From NCBI GenBank assembly GCA_022702545.1, contig JAHRBC010000001.1, positions 4,340,001-4,404,000 on the forward strand: a DNA stretch of 64,000 bases, written 5' to 3'. The position numbers were made by a program, and so were the translations under genes. This DNA is from Phycomyces nitens (taxonomy: Eukaryota > Mucoromycota > Mucoromycetes > Mucorales > Phycomycetaceae). The notes below the pieces were generated by a model, which was not told where the DNA came from, did no database searches, and saw only the letters and a list, made by a program, of their open reading frames with translations. Positions 45,834 to 57,543 of this stretch are shown here, piece after piece; the stretch's first letter is position 1, and every line of letters begins with the position of its first letter.

Positions 45834-48589
45834 TATTATTGTTGTTTCAAACGGAACTTTATGGATGATTGCTTATATCAAAGCCATGCTGCTCCAGATA
45901 TTTGGGCTCGTTTATTACTTTTTTTTATTGGTTATCTTATTGTGCAAAATACACCATTACCCTCCCCTTAGACTATTTTCTGGGGAAAAAGACGAGATGG
46001 ATAATCCGGTAACTTGTTGCTAATGCCAAGTATGTGTACCACATCATAATTATAATCAAATAACGTATCCATCCGCTGGATCATCATGGGATTTGGCACC
46101 TTTTGCGTATAGATCCATGTTAAAGCCTTGTGGTCAGTGTACAACGTGAATTTCTGTCCCCATAAGAATTCGCGGAATTTCAAGTGCGAATACCATGAAT
46201 AAGTAGCTCACGTTTCGTTATAGAATAATTACGTTTAGATTTCGATAATTCTCTGGTCATAAATCCAATGTACTTCTTTTGGTCATTGATATTTTGGCAC
46301 AGAGTAGCAACAAAGAATGTTTGAGATAAGTCAGGAAACCGCATTGGTGATTATTGTTCCAAATTTTAGATAAGATTCCAGCGTTTCTGAGTGCATCTAG
46401 TAGCACCGTAATACGAGCAGCCATAGGTATGTATTCACGGAAATAATTGAAGACTCTTGGAAAACTCTGGATGTAATTTCCTGTCTTTTGGGCAAAATGT
46501 CATTTATTGGGGTTCAATATTAGGCTGATCTCTGTCAATTTGTTGATAGCTCGACGAACATGACTGGTATACTCCTCTAGATTCTTTGAAAAAAATTACA
46601 ATGCCATCCACAAATGTGTTTATAAAAGGCATGCGTCCAAAAGGACATCCCTAGGACATATACTGCAGACTATTGGGCGTAAATATTGTTATGTATTGAT
46701 CTTCTTTGCGTATTTGGAAGCGATGGAAGGTGCTCTTCAGACCAAGTGTAGAAAATACACTTGCTCCTGCTAGAGTATCAAAGATCTCGCAGATTAAAGG
46801 CAAAGAGTATCAGTCATTAGGGAGAAATCTATTAATTTGCCGAGGATCAATACATGGCCTTTTGCTTGTACTGTTTCATCTATAATTGGTCTTAAAGCAT
46901 ATGCGATAGGATATTGCTTTTGATATGTAGTCGCATACTCTGGTGTGTGCAGTGCCACTATCGATTCTGGCACTGTACAAAATTAATCTTTCGGTATCGC
47001 TTTATTTATTTCTATATATGGTACGATCATTGATACAACCTTTGGTCTTTCAGCCTATGTGCCGTAGGGTGAATTGTTTGGCTCAAGATCATCCATTATG
47101 AGCTGTTCCACTTTCATATTTTCTTTATAATCATTTGCATTCCAAGATGTGGCAACACCTGTAATGGATATTCCCATCTTTGGCATAATATCAAAGCCAA
47201 GAATAAGATCAACACCTTTGATATTCATATCAACAAGTTCAAATTCATGTGTAAAAGTGTGCCCATTAGCGTAACTAACTAGCAAAGGAGGGGTCTTCCC
47301 AATACGTTGCAGTGATTGTGCTTTACTCGCAAATGTTATATTACCTTCCATTTTAGTTATAGGTAAATTTATTTTATTGTTGTAAAAATTTACACTAATA
47401 CACGAGACTTCCGCTCCCGAGTCCAACAAGCCCACAAGTTGGTGCTCACTCTGTAATAGAACAGGTGTGTTTAGTGAGAATGGATTCAATTGATATTGGT
47501 CCTTATTTGACTTACCGAGTGATGCAAGCTCCAGCTTGTGGGCTATGCTATCCATGATGGCAGCTCTGGATTTTCTGATGGCATTGACTGCCACGTTCCC
47601 CTTACGTTGCTTGTGTGCAGCCGAATTCTGGTATTCGGGGCACTTGTGTCCAGGAATCCACGCACGATGGCAGTGGTAACACTCGTTGACCTTCTCCACA
47701 CAACCAGAGAGCTTCTTGTAAGTCTCTGTGTTGTGGGTGTGGCGCGTAAACCAGGGAACAGGGTCGTCTGGTAAAAATGCGGCGTCAGGAACGACAAGAA
47801 ACGCATGGCGAGTGCCTTTATTGTTGTGAGGCACTGCTGTTAAACAGAGCCCTAGTGCTCCTTGATTTCTGGATGGGCGTCTTCCCACGCGGAGTTTTTC
47901 AGCGCCACTGTACTCTTGTATCAGGCGTCATACTCGTCAACCATGGCATTGGGCAGCCATTTTGACCAGGCAATGTCAATGAGTTTGCGGTCAATTGCGA
48001 AAACCCCAAGGCAAATAATTAGTGCTCCTCGTGACTGTGAGTCCGCGACTGCTGGTGGGCTACTGAATGTCCATTCAAGCGGAAGATTGGAATGTCCCTC
48101 AGGCTGATATTAGACCCAGTGGCATTCATTTGGGCGGGTTCCTGAGCGGTCTTGAGCAGTGCACGGACTCTGTTAAACTGCTGGTTGGACTGATCCATTT
48201 CTAGTCTAATTACGGCTGCCTTCTCCTTGTCATTGTCATTGGCGGCCTCCAGGACTGCGGCCATAAGGTCATAAACCTCCCGCTCATACTTGTTCATGAG
48301 GTCCTTTACATTGTTTCTGATGGCCTTGCGAGTCTCCTGTGGGAAGATGGCACCCTAGGCAGCGGTTACTTTTGGGGCGTACTGGCAATCGGCCAGGCCT
48401 GCCACAAATGCGGTCGGTGCCACGGAAGCCACCTCCATGTCCTCCTGTAGGGAGACAACGGGGACTTGGTTGGTAGCAAGAGTAGATATGTTGTTTGAAT
48501 AAAGGTTTGGGTTGGGAGAGGGTTCAAAGTTTATAAGAAAAAAGAATGTGGAATATGGGTGTGAGTGAAAAGAGACAACAAATACGCTG

Positions 48590-48772
48590 AGACTATTTAT
48601 TGGGTAATTAAAGAGAAATAAGGTCAAATTGAATTATCTGTAGTTGACTGGTTTTCTACGAGTATTTATACTTATTGAGACATATCTAGTCACCCTTATA
48701 AGTCATAACTATGTCTATAGGTATGGTTTAATATGATACTTGCTGACAATATCCAATGGTGGATCAAATACA
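48590..48772 (-). repeat. 5' LTR-like repeat of the Ty3 relic
   Basis: The minus strand begins TGTATTTGATCCACC. It continues with an 'agtataaatactcg' TATA-like segment and the same TTATTTCTCTTTA string as its partner. The true 3' edge may extend further, toward about 48490. Confidence 0.6.
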
Positions 48773-49866
48773 TTACTTTTCATTGGTTTATTCTATTAAG
48801 CTCAATACCACAACTGTTAATGATAATAAAGCATAAAAAAAAAGAGAGACTCATCATATTGGCTTTTGTAGTTGCAAAGTAAAAGGTGTATTTTGCTCAT
48901 ATGTTTTCTCTTAATATATCTCTCTAGTCTACCGAAAGGTAAATTATATCCCAAGGCTTAATTCCATTTCTTCTCTATTGAATGACGTTTCAACTATGAG
49001 ACCCTTGTCATAGCTGGGACCAATGTGAGTGTATCTTTGTATAAAATTCTTTTGAAGTGTTGCATATAAAAATAATGATATCAGGCAGCCTAATTGTCTT
49101 GCTATTTGACGTAGAAGCACTACAGACCGGATGCATGACTAAGCTGCAAATGTTCACTATCCGCTTTCGTATATACTCTGTGGTGTATATACTCTTACAA
49201 AGGTATCAGTAAATACCCGGGAATTCTAAAGGATAGATATATTTGAAACTGGCTTGTGCTTCATCTTTTATAAAACCAAATATAATCTTGGCTGAATAAT
49301 ACCAAGATTAGTCTTGTCTTTTTTTTGTATATTTATCCATACCAGAGGGATACTTTTTTTTCATTTGATGTGCATCTATGTGATTGTATTCTGTGTACGT
49401 GCTTCTGATATATAGATATATAGATATAGATATATAGACAAATGATAGAGAGATTGATCGTGGACGTTGTGTGTATGTAAAGTTGTTGTGCTGTACTAAG
49501 GAAATAAATAAATAGAGGGAAATAAACAATAAAACAATTTCATTCTTTTGCTTTACAACCGAGACTTCTTTTTTTCTGCGAGGAGAAAAGCAAGACCTTG
49601 TTCTCATTGTCGTTTGATGCTTGATGGTTGAACTTTTTGGATATATACATATACATATACATATACATATATATATATATATTATTTGTGGATATCCTTT
49701 GGCTATCCAGAATATGGTTTTGTGAGCACAATATACAAATATGTATTTATATATATATAACATTTGGTATTGGCCTCTTACCTTTAAACAGTATTCAACT
49801 CTTTTTATAATTTCTGTATATGTTATATGTGTGAGTGAGTGAGGAAATAATAAACGGTATCATGGT
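48773..49866. other. Intergenic, microsatellite-rich, 3' of cyclin gene
   Basis: Contains TAGATA units (about 49410-49440) and a TATACA/TA tract (about 49640-49682). No coding content was recognised. Confidence 0.5.
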
Positions 49867-51281
49867 TCAGAGCGTTCGTTCATTACTAGGCCTGGCCAGG
49901 GTTTCGATGATTTCTACAGCCAAAGATTAGCATCGTACAATGATATCCCAAGCTTAGCCCACCAAACCCCAAGTCCTTACCATGCAAAATCTCTGGATCC
50001 TGGTGCAGTATCTGTCCCCATATTGTGTCCTTGTCAACAGGAAAATCTTCGTCTGTTATATGATATCCCATCAACAGACAGGCAGCAGCAATCATTTGTG
50101 GATCATACAGCAAACAGATGGGTCGTCTTAGGCTACTCGGATAATATGTCAAGACCATATTGCCAATATAGATATAATACTATACCTGTCATTGGCAAAT
50201 GTCCACCCGGCCTGAACCGCATTGTCTGGTGCTAATATACCCGTCAATATACGCGTATACCCATCTCAATTCACCATATATATATATATATTTTTCGTTC
50301 CAAGTATAATACCTTCCATTCCCTCTTTCTTCAGACTGCTAGCAGTCTGCTTACCTCTAATCTCTTCTGCCAACTCAATCATCAGTTGGTGGGGATTATC
50401 GACCGTTAAATCAAAACACAGGATCTCTAGCAGTGTAGTCTCGTTTGAAAGAATCGTATCTCGACACTGGACTTGGTACTACAGAAACCACCAAGTTGGA
50501 GCACCTTTAAAACATATAGAATTATCTACCTTTGTCTTTTCCTCGGCATGTTTTGTCTGATTGAATCGACCATGCATCAGGGCTGTCACCACATCTCCCA
50601 ATTTTCGTGAGGACTCCTCTACCTTGCATGCCAGATATACACATGTTGCTGCCATATTCTTTATAGACACATAAATAGAGATCAGATCAAGGTACAACAG
50701 ATCACCAGAAATACCCTTGCTTTGATAGCCATCAACATCCTTACAGTAGCATCATAGGTTCGAAAGGATTCCCGTGCATAGAAGCGGTGGAAATAGACAC
50801 AAGCAGTTGCAACTGTGATCTGAGGTCTAGGAAATGACATGTGTATTTATATATTTTATATACAAAATGCTTGCATTATAATCCAAACTTACAATTCGAT
50901 GCGACACCCAATATTCTGGATCAGTTCTGAGCCAAACTCTCGCTTACGCAGCTCATCGGCAACAGACATTCCATCATTGACAATAGACGGCACTTGCATC
51001 AACTCTTCTCGTGTAAAGAGCCACTATAGACACACAAACACAAACACACACACATATATATATATACATGCATACATACATATATAGTATAATATGTACA
51101 CCCACAGACACATTTACATATATTAGAACCAAAAATTGTAATTTCGTCAAATGAACTAATGATTTAGAGATTGAGATTCTGTAGGGCATTACTCAAATGA
51201 ATCCTTGCTTCCAAAAGGCAAGTAGAAATGTAGTGAATAGTAACAAAAGAAGTGTATTTGTCGTCACTTTACCTGATTCAT
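49867..51281 (-). CDS. CTK2: Cyclin of the CTK2 / cyclin K type (CDK partner in transcription)
   Basis: An eight-exon model keeps frame: 51273-51281, 50893-51023, 50715-50826, 50530-50658, 50355-50478, 50186-50231, 49981-50132 and 49867-49913, giving 249 aa. The start MNQ is spliced to WLFTREELMQVPSIVDGMSV. The cyclin box follows: LPQITVATACVYFHRFY, NMAATCVYLACKVEESSRKL, LLEILCFDLTVDNPHQLMIE, GWTFANDSLRRPICLLYDPQ, MIAAACLLMGYH. The WxFTxEEL start and PSxxDG pattern fit the cyclins that pair with kinases phosphorylating the RNA polymerase II tail (CTDK-I, CDK12/cyclin K). Cyclin L was considered, but the short length and the missing Arg/Ser tail argue against it. The first intron, 249 nt, is long for this genome and carries CA/TA microsatellites. 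Confidence 0.8.
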
Positions 51282-52080
51282 CCTAGCGTCTGTTTTTCTC
51301 TTTTCTCTTTTCTTTTCTTTAAAAAAAACTATCTAATAATCTAATGGTAATAATAATAATAATGGTAATGGTAATGGCAATTGTAATTATATATAATTAT
51401 ATATACATATATACATACATATATATATATACATGTATATATGCGTCTATGTATATCTGTAGTAGGCTTGCTTTTTAGTTGGCAATGTACTTTTGGACTT
51501 GAGTAAAGAAGTGTGCGCGAGGAAACTTAAAAAAAAAGAACCTTTTTTTGTGCGGTCTATTTTCTTTTTCTTTTTTTGGTTCCCAAAAATACGGCGGATA
51601 AAACATTAAGCGTCCATATAAATGTCTTTTTTTTTAAAAATTATTATTACTGCAAAATAGCATACTAGACCCCAATTGACAAGTGAATAATATTGAGCAT
51701 AACTGCAATCAATAGGATCTCCAGAGATATATTAGTGATAGACCATATGGATCGACGTTGGACGTCAAATGATTGGATCGCATGGCTTCAATGGCTGTCT
51801 AGTAGAATCCACTTGGATAAAGATAACCGTATATTCTGATCTGCGTTATTGTTATGCAAGAGTAAGCTTCTCTTATGCTCCAAGCACTTTAAATATAATC
51901 ATAGTTATGTAGTGGCTCAAATATGGTCCAATACAATGAAATGCACCCATGCCAAATGGAATAACCGCTTCTAATTCGACATTATCCCATTGCAAAACAG
52001 CCATAAAATATCCAGTTTGAACAACCATTTTCTGCCTTGTTTCCTTCTTTCTAAACTAAAAAAAACAATATCGACAAAAT
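51282..52080. other. Divergent promoter region (cyclin / double-psi barrel gene)
   Basis: About 800 bp without a gene. It includes AAT and GGTAAT repeats at about 51340-51380 and a TATA/TACA tract at about 51388-51440, plus a pyrimidine-rich stretch next to the cyclin ATG. Confidence 0.5.
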
Positions 52081-53427
52081 ATGCGTGTACTTGGCTTGTG
52101 TTTTGCGGCTCTATTGGTACTACAGAATGTCAGTGCAGGTGAAGATAAGCCAGACTTTCCAAATGATCTCTATTACCACCATCATCCCCACAAGGTCCAT
52201 GGGCACTATGTGGATACCAGTCAAAGTAAGCATATAATACTCAATTAAAAGGTACTAATGCGCCATACAGAGGCCCAGCCTGTGAAAGAAGGTCCTCCTA
52301 CCATTGAATTTGTTGCTGATCCACCATCGACCAATTCCAATGGCCCTCAAGTTGGATCTTCTCCGAATCAACCCCAAGGACAGCCCCAGAACCTGGCTCA
52401 GGCCCCTCCTCCCGAAGCTTCTACAAATGTCATTCCTGTGAATATGGCTGTTGATGGAAATGGAGCCTCTCCAGATACTTCGTCCAATGTGGCTCCTAAT
52501 GCTGCCTCTAGTGCTGCTCCTAGTGCTAGTCAGACTGACTCTCCTCCGGCTGCCCAATCGTCTGCCCAGGCTGACCAGCCTGCCGTTACTTACAACGCAG
52601 ACGGCGGTATTGTCCTGCCAGATTCAGCTGAAAATTCCGCCAGTACTGAGAGTGGTGCTGTTCCACCCAATGCTGCCCAATCTTCTCCTGCTCCAGCTGC
52701 TGCCTATGCACCAGCTGCCAATGCTGCTCCTGCTCCGGCTGTCAATGCTGCTCCTGCAATGGCTGCTGCTCCCCCGGCTCCCCAGGCTCCTCCAGCCTCC
52801 CCAGACTCTGCCAAGAATCCCGATGGTTCTCCAATCACCTATGATGACAATGGTGCCATTGTCTGGCCCGAGAAGCCTTCCAACATTGCCGCCTCTGTAG
52901 CCAATGCTGCGGCTGTTCCTGCCCAAGACAACAGTGCTGGCAACACTGCCTCCAATCTTTCCGTGAATCCAGAGACCCTTCCCCTCCATGCAAGCACCCG
53001 TCGCTCTAAATTCAACCGAATCTTGTTGGCAGACGCAGATAATACTCATGATGGCACTGATTTTATGGGTATGGGTACATTCTATGATCTCGAAACACGC
53101 GCAGGCGAATGTGGCGAAAAGCACAAGAATACCGAACTTGTAGCCGCACTTAACATTGAGCAGATGGGTGCCAACAAGGAGGAGTGCAACAAGGAAATTG
53201 AACTGATGGGTCCAAATGAAAATAAGGTCCGGGTCAAGGTGGTAGATATCTGCAAGACCTGCGGCAAAGGAGATTTGGATCTTAGTCCAAAAGGCAAGTT
53301 CTTTGGTTGACAGGAATTACATGATCCTAACAAACTTTTTTCTTTATGTGTGTATATATATACAGCGTTTGAAAGCATAGGTGAATTCGGCCATGGTGGA
53401 GTGTCGATCAAGTGGCATTTTGTATAA
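52081..53427 (+). CDS. Secreted double-psi beta-barrel (barwin/RlpA-like) protein
   Basis: Three exons, 52081-52225, 52271-53293 and 53366-53427, give 409 aa. The start at 52081 gives a signal peptide (MRVLGLCFAALLVLQNVSAG). A His-rich patch (YYHHHPHKVHGH) follows, then a long Ala/Pro/Ser-rich linker. Within it, two copies of a short block, TYNADGGIVLP and TYDDNGAIVWP, are about 95 residues apart. The last 110 residues are the barrel: GMGTFYDLETRAGECGEKHK, ELVAALN, VKVVDICKTCGKGDLDLSPK, then AFESIGEFGHGGVSIKWHFV. Such domains occur in expansin-like, barwin and RlpA proteins that bind cell-wall glycans or peptides; many lack enzyme activity. The last intron (53294-53365) starts with GC (AAAAG|GCAAGT). 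A GT donor nearby would give a stop. Confidence 0.9.
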
Positions 53428-54062
53428 GCCCTTTATTTAATTATCGTTATTATCCTTATTATTATCCTTATTAGAGTGTATTATGCTTTTGATTCTAAAG
53501 AAAACTTCTTTATTTATTAAACATGAGCTTATAAATGCTTCCAATTAAGCACCCTGGTACCCAAATATGCTATAGAAAAAAAGTCAATATCTTTTACAGC
53601 CAGTTTTTGATTATTATTATTTTGGCTATTTAGCAGTAATCCTGTCAGATCTATAAAGGCAACTAACTAACTGGGCATAATCATCTGCTCTCTTTGATAA
53701 GCTACATGACATCACATGTCTGACATTAAAACGCCAATCTTATTCTCTATGGCCTGCTGGAATAAAGCACGCACAATCCAATTGAAAATATCAAGCAAGG
53801 GCTTACCAGTATATTGGTAGCCATCCTTGCATGTCTTTACTCCAGACCTCTTTTTCTTAATATATATAAATATATATATATGTAAATGTATATACCTATA
53901 TATTTGTTTTTGAGTACAAGAATCGTATTTGCCTGTTTAGGGAATTATTGGCCTTTTTATTCTCTGCAAAGAAAAATAATAACAATAATTGTATAAAATC
54001 ATTTAAAACAGGAGTTTTTTTTTATATCTCAGCAGCTTCTTTTCCTTTGAACCTTTTCTTTG
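53428..54062. other. Intergenic, 5' of S28 peptidase
   Basis: AT-rich, with TTATTA repeats at about 53440-53470 and a TA tract at about 53861-53885. No gene was seen. Confidence 0.5.
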
Positions 54063-55844
54063 ATGCGTGCAAGAAGTGTCTTGGGACTTTTGTGGTGCTT
54101 CTTTATATGCACCACTCAGGCATTATGGTCACCCGCTTGGAGACTCCACAGGTATAAGACGTGTATAAACATGCCCTCTATGGTTCATACCTGATAAGAT
54201 ATGATAAATGTCGAAACAAAGACGCATCCACTCTTTGACTGTCAAGAGCGAACCTATTGAAGAGCGCTGGGGTCCATTTTACTTTGACCAGCCTATCGAC
54301 CATTTTGATTTCGAGTCCAAGACATTCAAGCATAGATACTGGGCGAATACCGATTGGTATGAGCCAGGAGGACCAGTGATTTGTAAGAAGGATCATAGGA
54401 TAAAGCACTAGATTTCTACTGACCAGAAAGAGCGAAATAAAGTGTATAATGCCGGTGAAGCACCAGCCGATGAACGCGCTATCTACGTGTCCAATTCGTC
54501 AATGGCCACTCTTGCTCGCCAGTTGCACGGAATTGTGGTCGTAATGGAACATAGAAGCTACGGTGAATCCCAACCAGGACTTGTAGGTTTACTTTAAAGA
54601 GGTTTGGGTCTAACACTTGTCTACAGGATTATTCGGTCAAGAATCTCGAGACCTTGACGACAGCCCAGGCTCTGGAGGACATGGCGTCCATGATCAAACA
54701 TCTCAAGTTTTCCTCGATTGACTTGGGTTCTGATACAAAATGGATTGTGTATGGCGGTAGCTACAGTGGAAACCTGGCAGCTTGGATGCGCCTCAAGTAT
54801 CCTGATCTTGTATTTGCAGCCGTACCCTCATCTGCACCTGTCCAGATGAGCTACAACTTTTATGAGTATTTCAATGCTGTCCAACGCTATGCTCCTTCAA
54901 ACTGTACACGCGCCATTCGTTCTGTTGTACGACATGTTGACTTGGCTTTGTTGAGTCCTTTCCCTGGACCCAAGCGCAGAATCAAGGCCATCTTTGGTCT
55001 GGAAGATCTCGAACATGACGATGACTTTGCTGAAGGTAGCCCAACAGCATCATCATACCCCCAAAAAGAAAACTAATTCTTTCCTAGTCCTCACTTTCCC
55101 TCTTGGATTGTGGCAGGCAATGCAGCCTGATGTCAATCCTTTTGGTGAGTTTTGTGAACTGTTTGAATTGACTGAACCAAAGGACCATCTTGCGGTATAT
55201 GGTGCCTATATCAAGGCCATTGTTGACTTGGCCTGTGATGGCATCTCTGTAAATGAGTGTCTGGACACCCATGATCCTCGGTCAATGATGTACACTGATC
55301 TCAAGTCAGAGGCCCGTCCATGGTTCTGGCAAGTGTGCACTGAATATGCCTACTGGCAGACTGCAGCCCCATTGTGGGAATCCTCGATTGTTTCTCGCCA
55401 TCTGTCGCCACATTGGTATCAGCACCAGTGCCCAATGATGTTTGGTGAGCACCATGTCCCACCTACTCCAGCCTGGCGTCAGATCAATGAGGAATATGAA
55501 GGCTGGAATGTCCGTCTGTCTCGCACTTTCTGGATCGATGGTGAATGGGATCCTTGGCGTACACTCAGTGTCCAAAGCGACGATGCTCCAGACAGATCAA
55601 CATGGCAGGACGATGCCTACTTTTCTGTTCTTCCCCAGGCCGTCCATCACTGGGTAATTTTTGAATATTTAATACATGTGTGTATAATCTATTTACATTT
55701 CGCCATTAGGATTTCCATGTATCAGACACGGTAGATCAATCGATCAAGGATACCCAGGATGCTCTCTATGTTGTATTGGATGAGTGGCTCCAGCAAGCCA
55801 AAGAAAAAGAATCCTTTGGCCTAAAGCGCCAAGACTAGACTAGT
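54063..55844 (+). CDS. Secreted serine carboxypeptidase, peptidase family S28
   Basis: The six-exon model is 54063-54151, 54222-54382, 54443-54582, 54627-55035, 55088-55653 and 55710-55844, giving 499 aa. The start at 54063 yields a signal peptide (MRARSVLGLLWCFFICTTQA). S28 landmarks: FYFDQPIDHFDF, YNAGEAPADERA, VVVMEHRSYGES, the nucleophile Ser in YGGSYSGNLAAWMRLKYPDL, the Asp region WIDGEWDPWRTLS, and the His in QAVHHWDFHVSDTV. Relatives are lysosomal Pro-X carboxypeptidase, dipeptidyl peptidase 7 and fungal secreted acid prolyl peptidases, which cut after Pro near peptide ends. A Cys pattern typical of the family is present. It is followed convergently by the RPS15 gene, under 200 bp away. 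Family and secretion are well supported; the exact specificity is not. Confidence 0.92.
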
Positions 55845-56029
55845 TTCTTAATTACCATCCACAGTGCTTATAAATCCCAAATACACACACACACACACAT
55901 ATACACACACATATATATATTTTGTCTTGTATTTTATTAAGCCATCTCAAAAGAAAGAGTTAAAAAAAATGGGGGGACATTGGTTGGATAGACACACACA
56001 CACAAAGCCATAGCAAGTAAAGGGTTGCT

Positions 56030-56880
56030 TTACTTGAGGGGAACGAATCTGGAAGAGTGGGTGGCACCAATACCGGGACGACCGTGCTTAACGGGCTTGT
56101 AAGAGATGGAGAACTCAGCGAGGTAGTGAGCAGTCATCTCGGGCTTGATCTCAACCTGGTTGAAGGTCTTGCCGTTGTAGACACCGACAACAGAGCCGAT
56201 CATCTCGGGGACAATGATCATGTCACGGAGATGGGTCTTGACGGTAGCGGGCTTCTCGCCAGGGGCAGCCTCCTTCTTGGCGTTACGGAGCTTCTTGATG
56301 AGACCCATGTGCTTACGCTTGAGACCGCGCTGGAATCTTCTGCGGGCACGGGAGTGGACGAGAGCCATGAACTGCTCGGAGGACAAGTCCAAGAGCTGCT
56401 CGAGGTCAATACCACGGTAGGTGAACTTGCGGAAAGTTCTCTTTCTGAGGTTAGTCTGCTCTTGATCAGCCTATAAAGTAAAATGTTAGTAAACTGGATT
56501 GCAAGAGATGTATAATGTGCATTGTAATTGGTTGATATCAATACACATTTAATTTAAAAAGTGTATAATGTGTATATGTTGTAATTGAGTCGACGTGTTT
56601 GTAAAGGTCTCGTTGGATATATATATGTACATGTATATATATATATATATTAATGTATATGTATACATATACATATATACATATATATATATATTGGTCT
56701 GCCATGTATAATATACTACTATTGTGATAACTTTTGGTGGGTGTATCGGATCCATATAGCCAACATATCCCATCCGTTGATTCATCTGTTGATCCATCCG
56801 TTGATCCATCCGTCGTATCTCTCTTATGATCCTCTTTTTCATATGTATATATTATATATTCTTGTATCTACACTTACCAT
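56030..56880 (-). CDS. RPS15: 40S ribosomal protein uS19 (RPS15)
   Basis: Two exons: 56878-56880 (only the ATG) and 56030-56470, giving 147 aa. The second exon starts [20 protein letters not shown] and runs through [72 protein letters not shown] to [18 protein letters not shown]. This is full-length eukaryotic uS19, a small-subunit head protein near the decoding centre. Length equals the family norm. The intron (56471-56877) is about 407 nt, far longer than others in the window, and full of TATACA repeats. A position directly after the start codon is common for introns in ribosomal protein genes. Codon use is biased as expected for high expression. Confidence 0.97.
56471..56877 (-). other. 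Long first intron of RPS15
   Basis: About 407 nt between the ATG and codon 2. It holds an alternating TATACA/TATATG tract (about 56618-56694) and a GATCCATCCGTT-type repeat (about 56773-56815). Confidence 0.85.
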
Positions 56881-57543
56881 TGTGAGGAAGCGCTAAAAGG
56901 AAGGATCCATAATATCCCGCTCCACCTCTGGAAATAGGCATCCTCGGCCCCCCCCCCTCTCTCTCTCCTCATCCCTCTCCTCCGAAGAAGGGGAGATCCT
57001 ATCGGAGTTTAATTATTCTTGGAAGGGATCCACTTTACGCGTTGTTTTCATGAGAACAGGAACGCGCCTTTAAGCCTAGATACTCTAGAGGCTGTTGTAA
57101 TTCTTTGTACTTTACAAAAAAAAAACTTGCCGACATGAATTGATAAAGACACTCAAAAAGACCATATTATCTTTATAATGTAAGAGTCACGTGAAAAGAA
57201 AAGATGACCTAGCTTTGAAGAGCTTTGTATGCTGTCACTAGATAAAACTAAAGACGGTTGCCAAAGCTGGCTTTATTTCATTTCTTATTAAAGAAATAAA
57301 TATAGAGGTCTTTGGGGATAGATTCCTCTTGATCATCAAGCTCTGTAATCAATAGTATCTTTATAATCCTCAGCAATAGTGTTGCACTCTTATTTATTTT
57401 ATCTGCCGCAGTCTATCAGTTTTCTCTTGCTTTTCTATTTTATTTTATTTTATTTATTTGATACCTTTTTTTTTCTCTTTATATTTTAATATACATCTAT
57501 ATATATATATATATATATATTTATACACTCTTATTTATACATT
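56881..57543. promoter_or_regulatory. Divergent promoter region (RPS15 / RNF10-like)
   Basis: About 660 bp between divergent starts. A strand-biased tract at 56949-56992 has C and CT runs on the plus strand, so the RPS15 coding strand is G/GA-rich 70-110 bp upstream of its ATG. A TA repeat lies at about 57498-57520, near the RNF10-like ATG. No gene was seen. Regulatory function is inferred from place only. Confidence 0.45.

Larger units (their letters stand above)
45655..48772 (-). mobile_element. Decayed Ty3/Gypsy-type LTR retrotransposon lacking integrase
   Basis: Read on the minus strand. Two diverged flanking repeats, about 48590-48772 and 45655-45833, share 'TTGATCCACCATT' near their 5' end and 'TTATTTCTCTTTA' near their 3' end and are taken as LTRs. 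Gag frames lie at 48627-48355, 48297-48019 and 47888-47055. The latter holds a zinc knuckle (CYHCHRAWIPGHKC) and an aspartic protease site (VGLLDSGAEVSCIS, ILGFDI). Between about 47050 and 46200 only broken reverse transcriptase fragments remain. RNase H is visible at 46183-45968 (FTLYTDHKALTWIY). It is followed almost directly by the left repeat, so integrase is missing. Stops and divergence show it is inactive. Confidence 0.8.

Noticed and set aside
50755..50770. tRNA-like 'ggttcgaaaggattc' string
   Set aside because: No acceptor stem or anticodon arm can be built around it, and it lies inside a cyclin exon.
52624..53124. 166-codon antisense frame and 149-codon alternative frame (52451-52900) in the secreted barrel gene
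   Set aside because: Low-complexity Ala/Pro codons leave other frames open; the signal peptide, linker and barrel are all in the sense frame.
56057..56476. 139-codon plus-strand frame over RPS15
   Set aside because: Antisense of a highly biased ribosomal protein exon; no independent support.
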